From contig JAFPVW010000087.1 in assembly GCA_017395215.1 (NCBI GenBank), positions 1-64,000 on the forward strand: a DNA stretch of 64,000 nucleotides, in the 5' to 3' direction. The notes beneath the pieces are model-generated. The model ran no database searches. It was not told the DNA's origin and worked only from the letters and a program-made list of their open reading frames with translations. Origin of the DNA: Prevotella sp. (GTDB taxonomy: Bacteria; Bacteroidota; Bacteroidia; Bacteroidales; Bacteroidaceae). Both the position numbers and the translations under genes were made by a program. Of the stretch, positions 40,453 through 49,161 are shown piece after piece. Each line of letters opens with the position of its first letter. The stretch's first letter is position 1.

Positions 40453-43400
40453 ATGATTACTAAGAGATTTAAGAATATTATCGGATTGATAGTTATCGGT
40501 TGTCAATTGTCAATTATCAATTCGTTTGCGCAGAGCGCCGGCGACATTATCAGCGGAACCGTGAGCGACGCCTTCGGTCCGGTGATGATGGCCAACGTGA
40601 CAGAGATTGACGCGGCAAACCGTATTGTTGCCGCAGGAACGACCGATATGAACGGTAACTTCTCGTTCAAGATCAAGAACCCGAAGGACCGCCTGAAGAT
40701 TTCGTACGTGGGATTGAAGACAGTGATTCTGCCCATCAACAAGACCCACTTCAAGATTACGATGTCCGACGAGACCACCATCAAGGAGGTGACCGTCACG
40801 GCCAAGCGCAAGGCGCAGGGCTCCGGTCTGGCCATTCCGCAGAAGGAGGTGTCGACCGCCCGCCAGAGCATTGACATGAAGGAGTTCGAAGGCCTGTCGT
40901 TCACCACCGTCGACGAAGCCCTGCAGGGCCGTATCGCCGGACTTGACATCGTGGCCAACTCAGGTAACCTGGGTTCGGGCACGTCGATGCGCCTGCGTGG
41001 TGTGTCGAGTATCAACGGCAACAGCGAGCCGCTCATCGTCGTCGACGGCAACGTCTGGGAGACCGACCAGAGCAACTTCGACGTCTCGTCGGCCAACGAC
41101 GAGAAGTTTGCCGAGCTGCTGAACATCAACCCCGAGGACATCGAGAGCATCTCCGTGCTGAAGGATGCTGCCGCTACCGCCATCTGGGGTTCGCAGGGTG
41201 CCAACGGTGTCATCGAGATCAAGACCAAGCGCGGTGCGCGCGGTAAGACGAAGGTGACCTACAGCTTCCGACTGACCGGCACCTACCAGCCCGAGGGCAT
41301 GAAGCTGCTCAACGGCGACCAGTACACCATGCTGCTGAAGGAAGAGTACTTCAACCCCGAGCTGCGCAGCCAGGCCAGCGAGTTCCCCGAAATCAACTAC
41401 ATCTCGGGCGGCTCGTTCTCGGAGTACGAGATGTACAACAACAACACCGACTGGGTTGACGCCGTCAAGCAGACCGGCTGGCGCCAGAACCACTACGTGG
41501 CGCTGAGCGGCGGTGGCGAGAAGGCCAACTTCCGCGTGGCTGCCGGCTACGACCACGAGACCGGCTCCATCATCAAGCAGCAGCTCGACCGTCTGACCTC
41601 GCGTGTGGCCCTTGACTACTTCGTCAGCGACCGCATCAAGATTGTGACCAACGTCGCACTGACCTACACCAACAACAAGAAGAACTACGGCGACCTGTTA
41701 GGCGTCAGCTACCGCCGCATGCCTAACCTGAGCATCTACGAGCAGGACGACCAGGGCCGCGACCTCGACACCTATTATAATATGCTGCCTACGGTGAGCT
41801 CGCAGCTGCAGAGCCAGCTCAACGACTACAACCCCGTGGCGCTGGCCAATCTGGCCAAGAGCCATGAGTCGAGCTACAACATCGAGCCGGAGTTCAAGCT
41901 GAACTACGAACTCTTAGGCATCGAGGAGGAGAAGTCGCGACTGAGCTACGAGGGCAAGATTGTGTTCAACATCTTCAACCGCTACAACGACCAGTTCCTG
42001 CCGCTCGAACTGAGCACGAAGGGCTATCAGGGCAACGATGCCAACAAGGCTACAAGCGACTCGTACAAGAGTCTGGGTATCACAACCACCCACACGCTGA
42101 CCTTCGTCCCCTACTTCCGCAACCACGACCACTCGCTGATGATGATGCTCCGCGGACAGCTGACCGACGGCAGCTCGACCACGCAGAACACCTCGGAGTA
42201 CGGACTGCCCACGGGAACCATCCAGGGCACCGGCGTGCCGGGTGTCATCTCAGGCCTGAGCACCTCGAACGGCCAGTGGCGCAGCATCTACCTGACCTAT
42301 TCGGCCCACTACGCCTTCAAGGAGCGTTACGTGCTCGACTTCTCGGTACGCCGTGACGGTTCGACCAAGTTCGGTCCCGACGAGCGCTGGGGTAACTTCC
42401 CCGCCGTCTCAGGTAAGTGGATTGTCAGCGACGAGCCCTGGTTCAGAGAGCGCCTGCCCTTCATCTCGATGCTGGCCGTCCGCCCCGGTTGGGGTATCGT
42501 GGGTAACCAGCCCGGAGCCGAGTACCTCTACTTCAGCAAGTATCGCAGTGGCAGCGGCTACTTAGGCAACGGTACCGTCAACCAGAGCAACATTCAGCTC
42601 AAGACGCTGAAGTGGGAGGAGAAGGAGACCTGGAACCTCGGTTTCGACCTGGGACTCTTCGACGACCGCATCGAGGCCAACCTCGACATCTACAAGCAGA
42701 ACACCAAGGACCTGCTGATGATGAACCGCGGTATCCCCTCTTCGTCGGGCTTTTCGACCCTGGCCTACCAGAACGTGGGCCGCATGGAGAACATCGGCTG
42801 GGAGTTCAACATCAACGGAAACCGCATCATCACAGCCGGTAAGTTCTCGGCTGACTTCAACGTCACCTTCGCCAACAACCGCAACAAGATTACCGAGATG
42901 GACGAGACCTGCCTGGCCTCGCTCAACAGCGACTTCAACCGCGACAACGGTTCCTACCTGACGCGCATCGAGCTGGACCGCCCCTTCGGCAGCATCTACG
43001 GCTTCCGCTACAAGGGCGTCTACCAGTACAGCAAATACACGCCTGAGGAGATTGCCGGCGTCAGCGGTCCCAATGCCCCCGTTGCCCGCGACGAGAACGG
43101 CGACGTCATTCTCGACAACAAGGGCCGCACGTCGCCCATGATGTTCTGCTACGGCTCGTCGACGGAATATGAGTTCAAGGGCGGCGACGCCATGTACGAG
43201 GACATCAACCACGACGGACAGATCAACGAGCTCGACATCGTCTACCTCGGCTCGTCGCTCCCGAAGATTACCGGCGGTTGGGGCTTCAAGCTGCGCTACG
43301 GCCAGTGGACCCTGAACAGCCAGTTCAACTTCCGCTGGGGCAACAAGATTATCAACCGCGCCCGCATGCTGGCCGAGAATATGTACTCGAACAACAACCA

Positions 43401-43749
43401 GAGCCGCGCCGTGATGTGGCGCTGGCGCGTCGAGGGTGACATCACCCAGATTCCACGCGCCCTCTACCAGAGCGGCTACAACTGGCTCGGCAGCGACCGC
43501 TTCGTTGAGGACGGCTCGTTCATGCGCCTGAACTACATGCAGCTGTCGTACGCCATGACGCCGAAGCAGCTCAAGAGCATCGGCCTGTCGCAGCTCAGCT
43601 TCTACGTTTCGGCCAACAACCTCTTCTGCCTGACCAAGTACTCGGGTGCCGACCCCGAGGTGGGCTACGGCGGCTACGGCATCGTCTCCGACGCAGCCCA
43701 GACCCCGCGCGCCCGCTCGTTCACCGGTGGCATCACCATTTCGTTCTAA
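40453..43749 (+). CDS. SusC/RagA-family TonB-dependent outer-membrane transporter (first)
   Basis: 1098 residues. The start was set to ATG 40453 after the repeat spacer. Signal peptide; a CarboxypepD_reg-like beta sandwich (ISGTVSDAFGPVMMANVTEI); a plug domain with the SusC signature LRGVSSINGNSEPLIVVDG and ISVLKDAAATAIWGSQGANG; a 22-strand barrel ending FTGGITISF. It imports ligands across the outer membrane using TonB energy, capped by the SusD protein encoded 24 bp downstream. The signal peptide segment QLSIINS is encoded by the local AATTGACAATT repeat. The substrate cannot be read from the sequence. Confidence 0.94.
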   Translation: MITKRFKNIIGLIVIGCQLSIINSFAQSAGDIISGTVSDAFGPVMMANVTEIDAANRIVAAGTTDMNGNFSFKIKNPKDRLKISYVGLKTVILPINKTHFKITMSDETTIKEVTVTAKRKAQGSGLAIPQKEVSTARQSIDMKEFEGLSFTTVDEALQGRIAGLDIVANSGNLGSGTSMRLRGVSSINGNSEPLIVVDGNVWETDQSNFDVSSANDEKFAELLNINPEDIESISVLKDAAATAIWGSQGANGVIEIKTKRGARGKTKVTYSFRLTGTYQPEGMKLLNGDQYTMLLKEEYFNPELRSQASEFPEINYISGGSFSEYEMYNNNTDWVDAVKQTGWRQNHYVALSGGGEKANFRVAAGYDHETGSIIKQQLDRLTSRVALDYFVSDRIKIVTNVALTYTNNKKNYGDLLGVSYRRMPNLSIYEQDDQGRDLDTYYNMLPTVSSQLQSQLNDYNPVALANLAKSHESSYNIEPEFKLNYELLGIEEEKSRLSYEGKIVFNIFNRYNDQFLPLELSTKGYQGNDANKATSDSYKSLGITTTHTLTFVPYFRNHDHSLMMMLRGQLTDGSSTTQNTSEYGLPTGTIQGTGVPGVISGLSTSNGQWRSIYLTYSAHYAFKERYVLDFSVRRDGSTKFGPDERWGNFPAVSGKWIVSDEPWFRERLPFISMLAVRPGWGIVGNQPGAEYLYFSKYRSGSGYLGNGTVNQSNIQLKTLKWEEKETWNLGFDLGLFDDRIEANLDIYKQNTKDLLMMNRGIPSSSGFSTLAYQNVGRMENIGWEFNINGNRIITAGKFSADFNVTFANNRNKITEMDETCLASLNSDFNRDNGSYLTRIELDRPFGSIYGFRYKGVYQYSKYTPEEIAGVSGPNAPVARDENGDVILDNKGRTSPMMFCYGSSTEYEFKGGDAMYEDINHDGQINELDIVYLGSSLPKITGGWGFKLRYGQWTLNSQFNFRWGNKIINRARMLAENMYSNNNQSRAVMWRWRVEGDITQIPRALYQSGYNWLGSDRFVEDGSFMRLNYMQLSYAMTPKQLKSIGLSQLSFYVSANNLFCLTKYSGADPEVGYGGYGIVSDAAQTPRARSFTGGITISF

Positions 43750-43773
43750 ATTGAGAATAAAGAATTGACAATT

Positions 43774-45480
43774 ATGATTACCAAGATAAAACATCAAATC
43801 ATCGCCTGTTCGCTGTGCTGCGGTGCCGCTGCAGCCCTCACCGCCTGCTCCGACTTTCTCGACATCCTGCCTATGAACGACGTGGTGCTCGAGAACTACT
43901 ACACGGAGAAGAGCGACGTGGCCTCAGTGCTCAACGGCTGCTACGAGAGCTTGGAGTCGTCCGACTGTCTGACGCGCATGGCCCTCTGGGGCGAGGTGCG
44001 CTCCGACAACCTCTACCTCGGCTCGGCCGTGCCCTGGGAGCTCGAGCAGGTCGTCAAGGAGAATATCCTGCCCTCAAATTCTTACTGCAAGTGGGAGGCC
44101 TTCTACCAGACCATCAACCGCTGTAACGCCGTCTGCTACTATGCGCCGATCGTGAACCAGCTCGACCCCAACTACACATACACCGAGATGCGGGCCAACG
44201 TGGCTGAGGCTACCGCCATCCGCACCCTCTGCTACTTCCACCTCATCCGTACATTCCGAGACGTACCTTTCACCCGCGAGCCGACCATCGACGACACCGG
44301 CAACTTCCGTCTGCCGGCAACGAAGTTCGACGACGTGCTCGACTCGCTCATCCTCGACCTCGAGGCAGTGAAGGACGAGGCCGTGCGCCGCTACTATACC
44401 GACGACAACGCCCTGGCCTACACCAACTCCAGCCGCATCACACGTCCGGCCATCTATGCCTTGCTGGCCGACCTCTACCTGTGGAAGGGCGACTGGGACA
44501 AGTGCATCAGCAGCTGCCAGTACGTCATCGACTTCAAGAAGGCACAGTATGAAGAGATGCTGGAGCGCGAGGGCAACCTCAGCAACATCGACCTCATCGG
44601 CGGCTACCCGCTCATCCTGGAGCGCCCCGTGGGCACCACCACGTCGGGCAACGTCTACAACGAGGTGTTCGGCACGGGCAACTCCTTCGAGAGCCTCTTC
44701 GAGCTGTACTTCCGCGAGAACCAGAGCGTGGCCAACAGCTACGTCCCCAACTTCTACATGCGCAACAACTCAGGTGCCGTGCAGATGGGCAACCTGGCCG
44801 TCAACGACGAGGAAGGCTTCTTCTACGGCGACATGCCCACGACGGCTTCGCTGCTCTTTGCCAAGAGCGACTGCCGTGCCTACGAGAGTCTCGAAAACAT
44901 CTCGACATCGACCAAGGGTATTGCAAAATATGCCCGCCAGCGCGTGTCGTTCAACACACAGGGCTCGGTGACCGCCACCTCCCTGCGCCTCGAACCGACG
45001 ATGCGCTCCACCAACTTTGCCAACTGGATCGTCTACCGTCTGACCGACGTGATGCTGATGCAGGCCGAGGCACTGATTGAGAAGGGCGAGCTTGACCAGG
45101 CATTCCAGCTGATCAATGTCGTCAACATGCGCGCCAACTGCATCTCGCTCGAGAGCAGCTCGCTCCTGAAGCAGACCAACTACCCCGCCCAGAGCGACAT
45201 GCGCGACCTCGTGATGACGGAGCGCCAGCGTGAACTGCTCTTCGAGGGCAAGCGCTGGTACGACCTCGTCCGCATGGCCCGCCGCGAGGGCAACACCCGC
45301 TCGCTGGCCAACACCGTGGTGAAGAAGCAGAAGGTGAACAAGGACGCCATCAAGATTAAGCTGGCCGACGCCAACGCCCTCTACTTCCCCTACTATCGCG
45401 ACGAACTGAAGGTGAACCCCAACCTGCACCAGAACCCGGCCTACAACACCGGCGACGACGCAGACCTGGAGAAGAACTAA
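43774..45480 (+). CDS. SusD/RagB-family surface glycan-binding lipoprotein (first)
   Basis: 568 residues from ATG 43774 (MITKIKHQIIACSLCCGAAAALTACSDFLDI), with lipobox LTAC. The alpha-helical TPR-like SusD fold is supported by the N-terminal FLDILPMNDVVLENYYT and C-terminal RLTDVMLMQAEALIE and RQRELLFEGKRWYDLVRMAR. It forms the lid of the preceding SusC barrel. Four genes of this operon share an almost identical leader peptide of type MITKSIK..LIACSLCCGAAA.LTAC. Confidence 0.94.
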   Translation: MITKIKHQIIACSLCCGAAAALTACSDFLDILPMNDVVLENYYTEKSDVASVLNGCYESLESSDCLTRMALWGEVRSDNLYLGSAVPWELEQVVKENILPSNSYCKWEAFYQTINRCNAVCYYAPIVNQLDPNYTYTEMRANVAEATAIRTLCYFHLIRTFRDVPFTREPTIDDTGNFRLPATKFDDVLDSLILDLEAVKDEAVRRYYTDDNALAYTNSSRITRPAIYALLADLYLWKGDWDKCISSCQYVIDFKKAQYEEMLEREGNLSNIDLIGGYPLILERPVGTTTSGNVYNEVFGTGNSFESLFELYFRENQSVANSYVPNFYMRNNSGAVQMGNLAVNDEEGFFYGDMPTTASLLFAKSDCRAYESLENISTSTKGIAKYARQRVSFNTQGSVTATSLRLEPTMRSTNFANWIVYRLTDVMLMQAEALIEKGELDQAFQLINVVNMRANCISLESSSLLKQTNYPAQSDMRDLVMTERQRELLFEGKRWYDLVRMARREGNTRSLANTVVKKQKVNKDAIKIKLADANALYFPYYRDELKVNPNLHQNPAYNTGDDADLEKN

Positions 45481-45513
45481 GAATTGAGAAATGAGAATAG
45501 AAAAAAGAGAATT

Positions 45514-47451
45514 ATGATTACCAAAAGCATAAAGAACCTCCTCATTGCCTGTTCGCTGTGCTGCGGCGCCGCCGCAGTCCTCACCGCCTGCAACGACGAG
45601 GACATACCCGACAACTACTACTCGTCGACGAAGCTGACCGCCGGTGCCTTCATCGAGGCCGATGCCGACCAGTTCAGCGAGTTCCAGCGCATCCTGACGC
45701 GTGGCAACTACATCGGTATGCTCAAGACCTACGGCACCTACACCCTCTTCGCACCGACCAACGACGCCGTACGCTCCTGGCTACAGGCTAACGGCTACGC
45801 ATCGGTCGAGGAACTGCCGATGGCCCAGTGCGACACCATCGCCCGCAACCACATCGTCCGCACCAAGGCGCTGTTCACCACCGACTTCAGCATCTCGTCG
45901 GCCCCGATGAACATGAACGACACCTATATTGAGCTGTCGGTCGACTCGGACGCCACCAACAACAACGCGCTCATCGTCTACGTCAACAAGCACTCGAAGA
46001 TTATCGAGAAGGACGACTCGGTGACCAACGGCGTCGTCCACGTGGTTGACCACCTGCTCTCGGCCACCAACCAGTTCCTGCCCGGACTGATAGAGGAAGA
46101 CCCCAACCTGACCATCTTCTACCAGGCCCTCAAGCTGACCGGTATGGCCGACTCGCTGAACCGTTATATCGACATGACCTACTCATGCTCCGACGACTCC
46201 GTGAGCAAGGGTATCCGCGTCTCCTACGGTACGGCCAACGGCGGCGGCTCCAAGACCCCGCCGGCCTACTTCCCCGAGAGGCGCTACTTCAAGTACACGG
46301 CCTTCGTCGAGACCGACTCCATCTACCGTGCCAACGGCATCAACAACATCGCCGACCTGACGGCCTACGCCAAGCAGGTCTACGATGAGTCCTATCCCCA
46401 GGACGCCGGCCTCTACGACGACGACCCCACCAACCGCAAGAACCCGCTGAACCGTTTCGTCAGCTACCACCTCATCAACCGCATCGGTCTCTATGAGGAC
46501 TGGATCATCCAGGGTCCCATCATGGAGCGCTGCTTCGACCGCACGATGGCCGACCCCGAGGACTACTACGAGACGATGTGTCCTGGCACGACAATGCGCT
46601 TCTGCTGTCCCACCACTGGTCTGTGGATCAACCGCAAGGGACTGGCGCGCAACGTTCAGGTGCGTGGCGTCCGCGTGCTCACCCGTGAGGAGAGCGGCTC
46701 GCGCAACCAGCAGGCCCGCAACGGTATCTACCACTACATCGACGGCATCCTGACCTACTCCAAGCAGGTGCGCGACGTCGTCTTCAACCGCCGCATCCGC
46801 GTCGACTTCACCACGCTCAGTCCCGACTTCATGAACGTCGAGGGCGGCACCCGTGGCCACCACATCGACGAGACGGAGTTCCTGACCGCCTTCAAGCGCG
46901 GCTACGTCACCGACTGGAAGTTCTCGCCCGAGACCTTCATCGGCGTCTCCAACGAGCAGACGTCCTGGTGGCACTATCAGGGCCAGGGTGTGGCTGTGCT
47001 CGGACTGTTCGACGTGTCGGTGAAACTGCCGCCCGTACCGTCCAGCACCTACGAGATCCGACTGGGCTACACCGTCGGTCCGGAGCGTGGCGTGGCTCAG
47101 GTCTACCTGAACAATGTGCCCTGCGGCATACCCGTCGACCTGCGCGTAGGCTGCGAAGGCTATGAGGCCGACACCGAGGACGATGACGAGAACCTGGCCA
47201 TCGACAAGGCCATGCGCAACCTCGGCTTCATGAAGGCCCCCGACAGCTACCGTCCCGGCGGCGGCAACACCATGCGCGAGAACGGCATCATCCGCCGCAT
47301 CCTGGCCACCGAGTATCTCGACGAGAACCAGGAGTACTGGCTCCGCTTCCGCCAGGTGCTCGACGACCCCGACTGCTACATCTCGCTCGACTACTTAGAG
47401 CTGTGTCCCAAGAGCGTCTACGCCAGCCCCGAGGGTGAGGACCGCCACTAA
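45514..47451 (+). CDS. Fasciclin-domain lipoprotein with C-terminal beta-sandwich domain
   Basis: 645 residues from ATG 45514. The shared leader MITKSIKNLLIACSLCCGAAAV ends in lipobox LTAC. Two FAS1 domains: TYTLFAPTNDAVRSWL to VVHVVDHLLSA (about 20-190), and a second spanning 195-420 (SRNQQARNGIYHYIDGIL). The C-terminal 200 residues (ETFIGVSNEQTSWWHYQG...WLRFRQVLDDPDCYISLDYLELCP) look like a jelly-roll carbohydrate-binding-type module. It lies 33 bp after SusD1. This architecture suggests a surface ligand-capture protein; no catalytic residues are evident. Confidence 0.82.
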   Translation: MITKSIKNLLIACSLCCGAAAVLTACNDEDIPDNYYSSTKLTAGAFIEADADQFSEFQRILTRGNYIGMLKTYGTYTLFAPTNDAVRSWLQANGYASVEELPMAQCDTIARNHIVRTKALFTTDFSISSAPMNMNDTYIELSVDSDATNNNALIVYVNKHSKIIEKDDSVTNGVVHVVDHLLSATNQFLPGLIEEDPNLTIFYQALKLTGMADSLNRYIDMTYSCSDDSVSKGIRVSYGTANGGGSKTPPAYFPERRYFKYTAFVETDSIYRANGINNIADLTAYAKQVYDESYPQDAGLYDDDPTNRKNPLNRFVSYHLINRIGLYEDWIIQGPIMERCFDRTMADPEDYYETMCPGTTMRFCCPTTGLWINRKGLARNVQVRGVRVLTREESGSRNQQARNGIYHYIDGILTYSKQVRDVVFNRRIRVDFTTLSPDFMNVEGGTRGHHIDETEFLTAFKRGYVTDWKFSPETFIGVSNEQTSWWHYQGQGVAVLGLFDVSVKLPPVPSSTYEIRLGYTVGPERGVAQVYLNNVPCGIPVDLRVGCEGYEADTEDDDENLAIDKAMRNLGFMKAPDSYRPGGGNTMRENGIIRRILATEYLDENQEYWLRFRQVLDDPDCYISLDYLELCPKSVYASPEGEDRH

Positions 47452-47504
47452 ATGAAGTGAAAAGTAAAGAAGTGAAAAGTGAGAAAAGAGAAAAAGATAA
47501 TAAT

Positions 47505-49157
47505 ATGATTACCAAAAGCATAAAACATACCCTCAACGCCGCATGTCGGCTGTGCTGCGGCGGTGCCGCAGTCCTCGCAGCCGCCGCAGCCCTCACCGCC
47601 TGCGCCGACTGGGACGACCACTACGACGCAACGGCCGGCCCCGGCAGCGAGCTGACGCTCTGGCAGACGATGAAGCAGCAGTCGCAGCTGAGCGACTTCT
47701 GCCAGGTGCTGGAGCAGACCAAAGTGTTCCGCCAGCACAAGAAGACCGCCACGAGCTATGCCCAGCTGCTCGACGGCGGACAGTCGTTCACGGTGCTCGC
47801 ACCCGTCAACGGCACGTTTAACAAGGACTCTCTTTTACGGTTGGTGCAGACGGCTGTCGGCGACTCCATCGTCGAGCAGATGTTCGTGCTCAACCACCTG
47901 TCGCGCTCCAATGTGTCGGTTTTCGGCGCTGAGTCGTCGCTGGCACCGTCGCCCGGCTTCAGGCTGGCCAACACCAAGTATGTGGCCATCGGCCAGAACC
48001 AGATTGGCGGCGTGGCAGTGGCCGAGGCCAACTGCCGCACCCACAACGGCACGCTGCACGTCATGAAGGGCAGCCTGCCCTACAACCGCAACCTCTATGA
48101 GGTGATTACCAGCCAGCCGCAGTTTGCGACTCTCGGACAGTTCATCCGCAGCTACGATGAGGACGACTTCGACGAGAACGCCTCGCTCTCGAGCGGCATG
48201 GTCGACGGTGTGCCCGTCTATGTCGACTCGGTCGTCATCGAGCGCAACCGCTTCCTCGAGAAGGTGGCCCTGCTCGGTGCCGAGGACTCTTCCTACGTGG
48301 CCGTGGTTCCCAGTCTCGAAGGCTGGCAGAAAGCCTACGAGGAGGCCAAGCAGTACTTCATCTACGACGAGAGCGTCAGCAAGCGCGACTCCATCCAGCA
48401 GTACTGGACCCACCGCGGACTGATGGACGATGCCGTCTTCAGCCTCACCGTGCAGCCCTCGCCCCAGGACTCGCTCATCTCGCCGCAGTACGACCGCAAG
48501 CACCCGGAGTACCACGTGTTCTACAAGCCCTTCAGCGAGGGCATCATGAGCCGTCCCGTGCGCACCATCAACTGCAGCAACGGTACGCTCTACGAGACGG
48601 CCGCATGGCCTTTCACGCCCGAGCAGACCTACTTCCGCGAGCTGAAGACCGAGGGTGAGGAGACGACGCTCATTCTCGACTACGGCTATTGCAACTACAA
48701 CAAGCGCGTCTTCTCGGCCGACTCCGTCTCCGAGAGCGGCTATCTCGACATCGTGCCCGCCACGGGAACGTCGAACTGGAACATGATATTCAAGCTTGAG
48801 AACACGCTCTCAGGCACTTACGACATCTATGCCATCGTGTTGCCCAAGTCAGTTTACAACCCCCTGGAGCCCGACCTGAGGCCCTGCAAGTTCAAGGCTG
48901 CCGTCAACTATGTCGACGAGCAAGGCAAGGAAAAGACCTACGACTGCGAGAACACGGTCTTCCAGACTGATCCCCTCCGCGTCGACACCGTCCTGCTGGC
49001 CAGCAAGTTCCATTTCCCCGCCAGCAACTACGGTCAGGTGAACACGAAGATTTCGCTCAAGCTGACCTGTAATATCCTGGCTCGCGAGACCAGCAGGTTT
49101 GCCCGCGAGATGTATCTCGACTGCATCTATCTCAGACCATCAAAGAAGGAGGAATAA
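47505..49157 (+). CDS. Fasciclin-domain lipoprotein with C-terminal beta-sandwich domain (second)
   Basis: 550 residues from ATG 47505; a GTG at 47457 lies in a purine-rich repeat and was not used. Leader MITKSIKHTLNAACRLCCGG with an expanded Ala-rich stretch before LTAC. One clear FAS1 domain (SFTVLAPVNGTFNKDSLLRLV to NGTLHVMKGSLPY), a second weaker one, then a C-terminal sandwich (GYLDIVPATGTSNWNMIFKLENTLSGTYDIYAIVLPK) ending LDCIYLRPSKKEE. It appears homologous in layout to the preceding gene. It overlaps none of its neighbours; SusC2 starts 4 bp later. Confidence 0.82.
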   Translation: MITKSIKHTLNAACRLCCGGAAVLAAAAALTACADWDDHYDATAGPGSELTLWQTMKQQSQLSDFCQVLEQTKVFRQHKKTATSYAQLLDGGQSFTVLAPVNGTFNKDSLLRLVQTAVGDSIVEQMFVLNHLSRSNVSVFGAESSLAPSPGFRLANTKYVAIGQNQIGGVAVAEANCRTHNGTLHVMKGSLPYNRNLYEVITSQPQFATLGQFIRSYDEDDFDENASLSSGMVDGVPVYVDSVVIERNRFLEKVALLGAEDSSYVAVVPSLEGWQKAYEEAKQYFIYDESVSKRDSIQQYWTHRGLMDDAVFSLTVQPSPQDSLISPQYDRKHPEYHVFYKPFSEGIMSRPVRTINCSNGTLYETAAWPFTPEQTYFRELKTEGEETTLILDYGYCNYNKRVFSADSVSESGYLDIVPATGTSNWNMIFKLENTLSGTYDIYAIVLPKSVYNPLEPDLRPCKFKAAVNYVDEQGKEKTYDCENTVFQTDPLRVDTVLLASKFHFPASNYGQVNTKISLKLTCNILARETSRFAREMYLDCIYLRPSKKEE

Positions 49158-49161
49158 GACC

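Noticed and set aside
42562..43797. Long antisense frames over the SusC/SusD genes (also near 39270-40370, 49186-50406, 50548-51798)
   Set aside because: All lie opposite well-supported transporter or lipoprotein genes and have the repetitive Val/Ala/Gly/His composition typical of reversed GAC/CTG/AAC codons.
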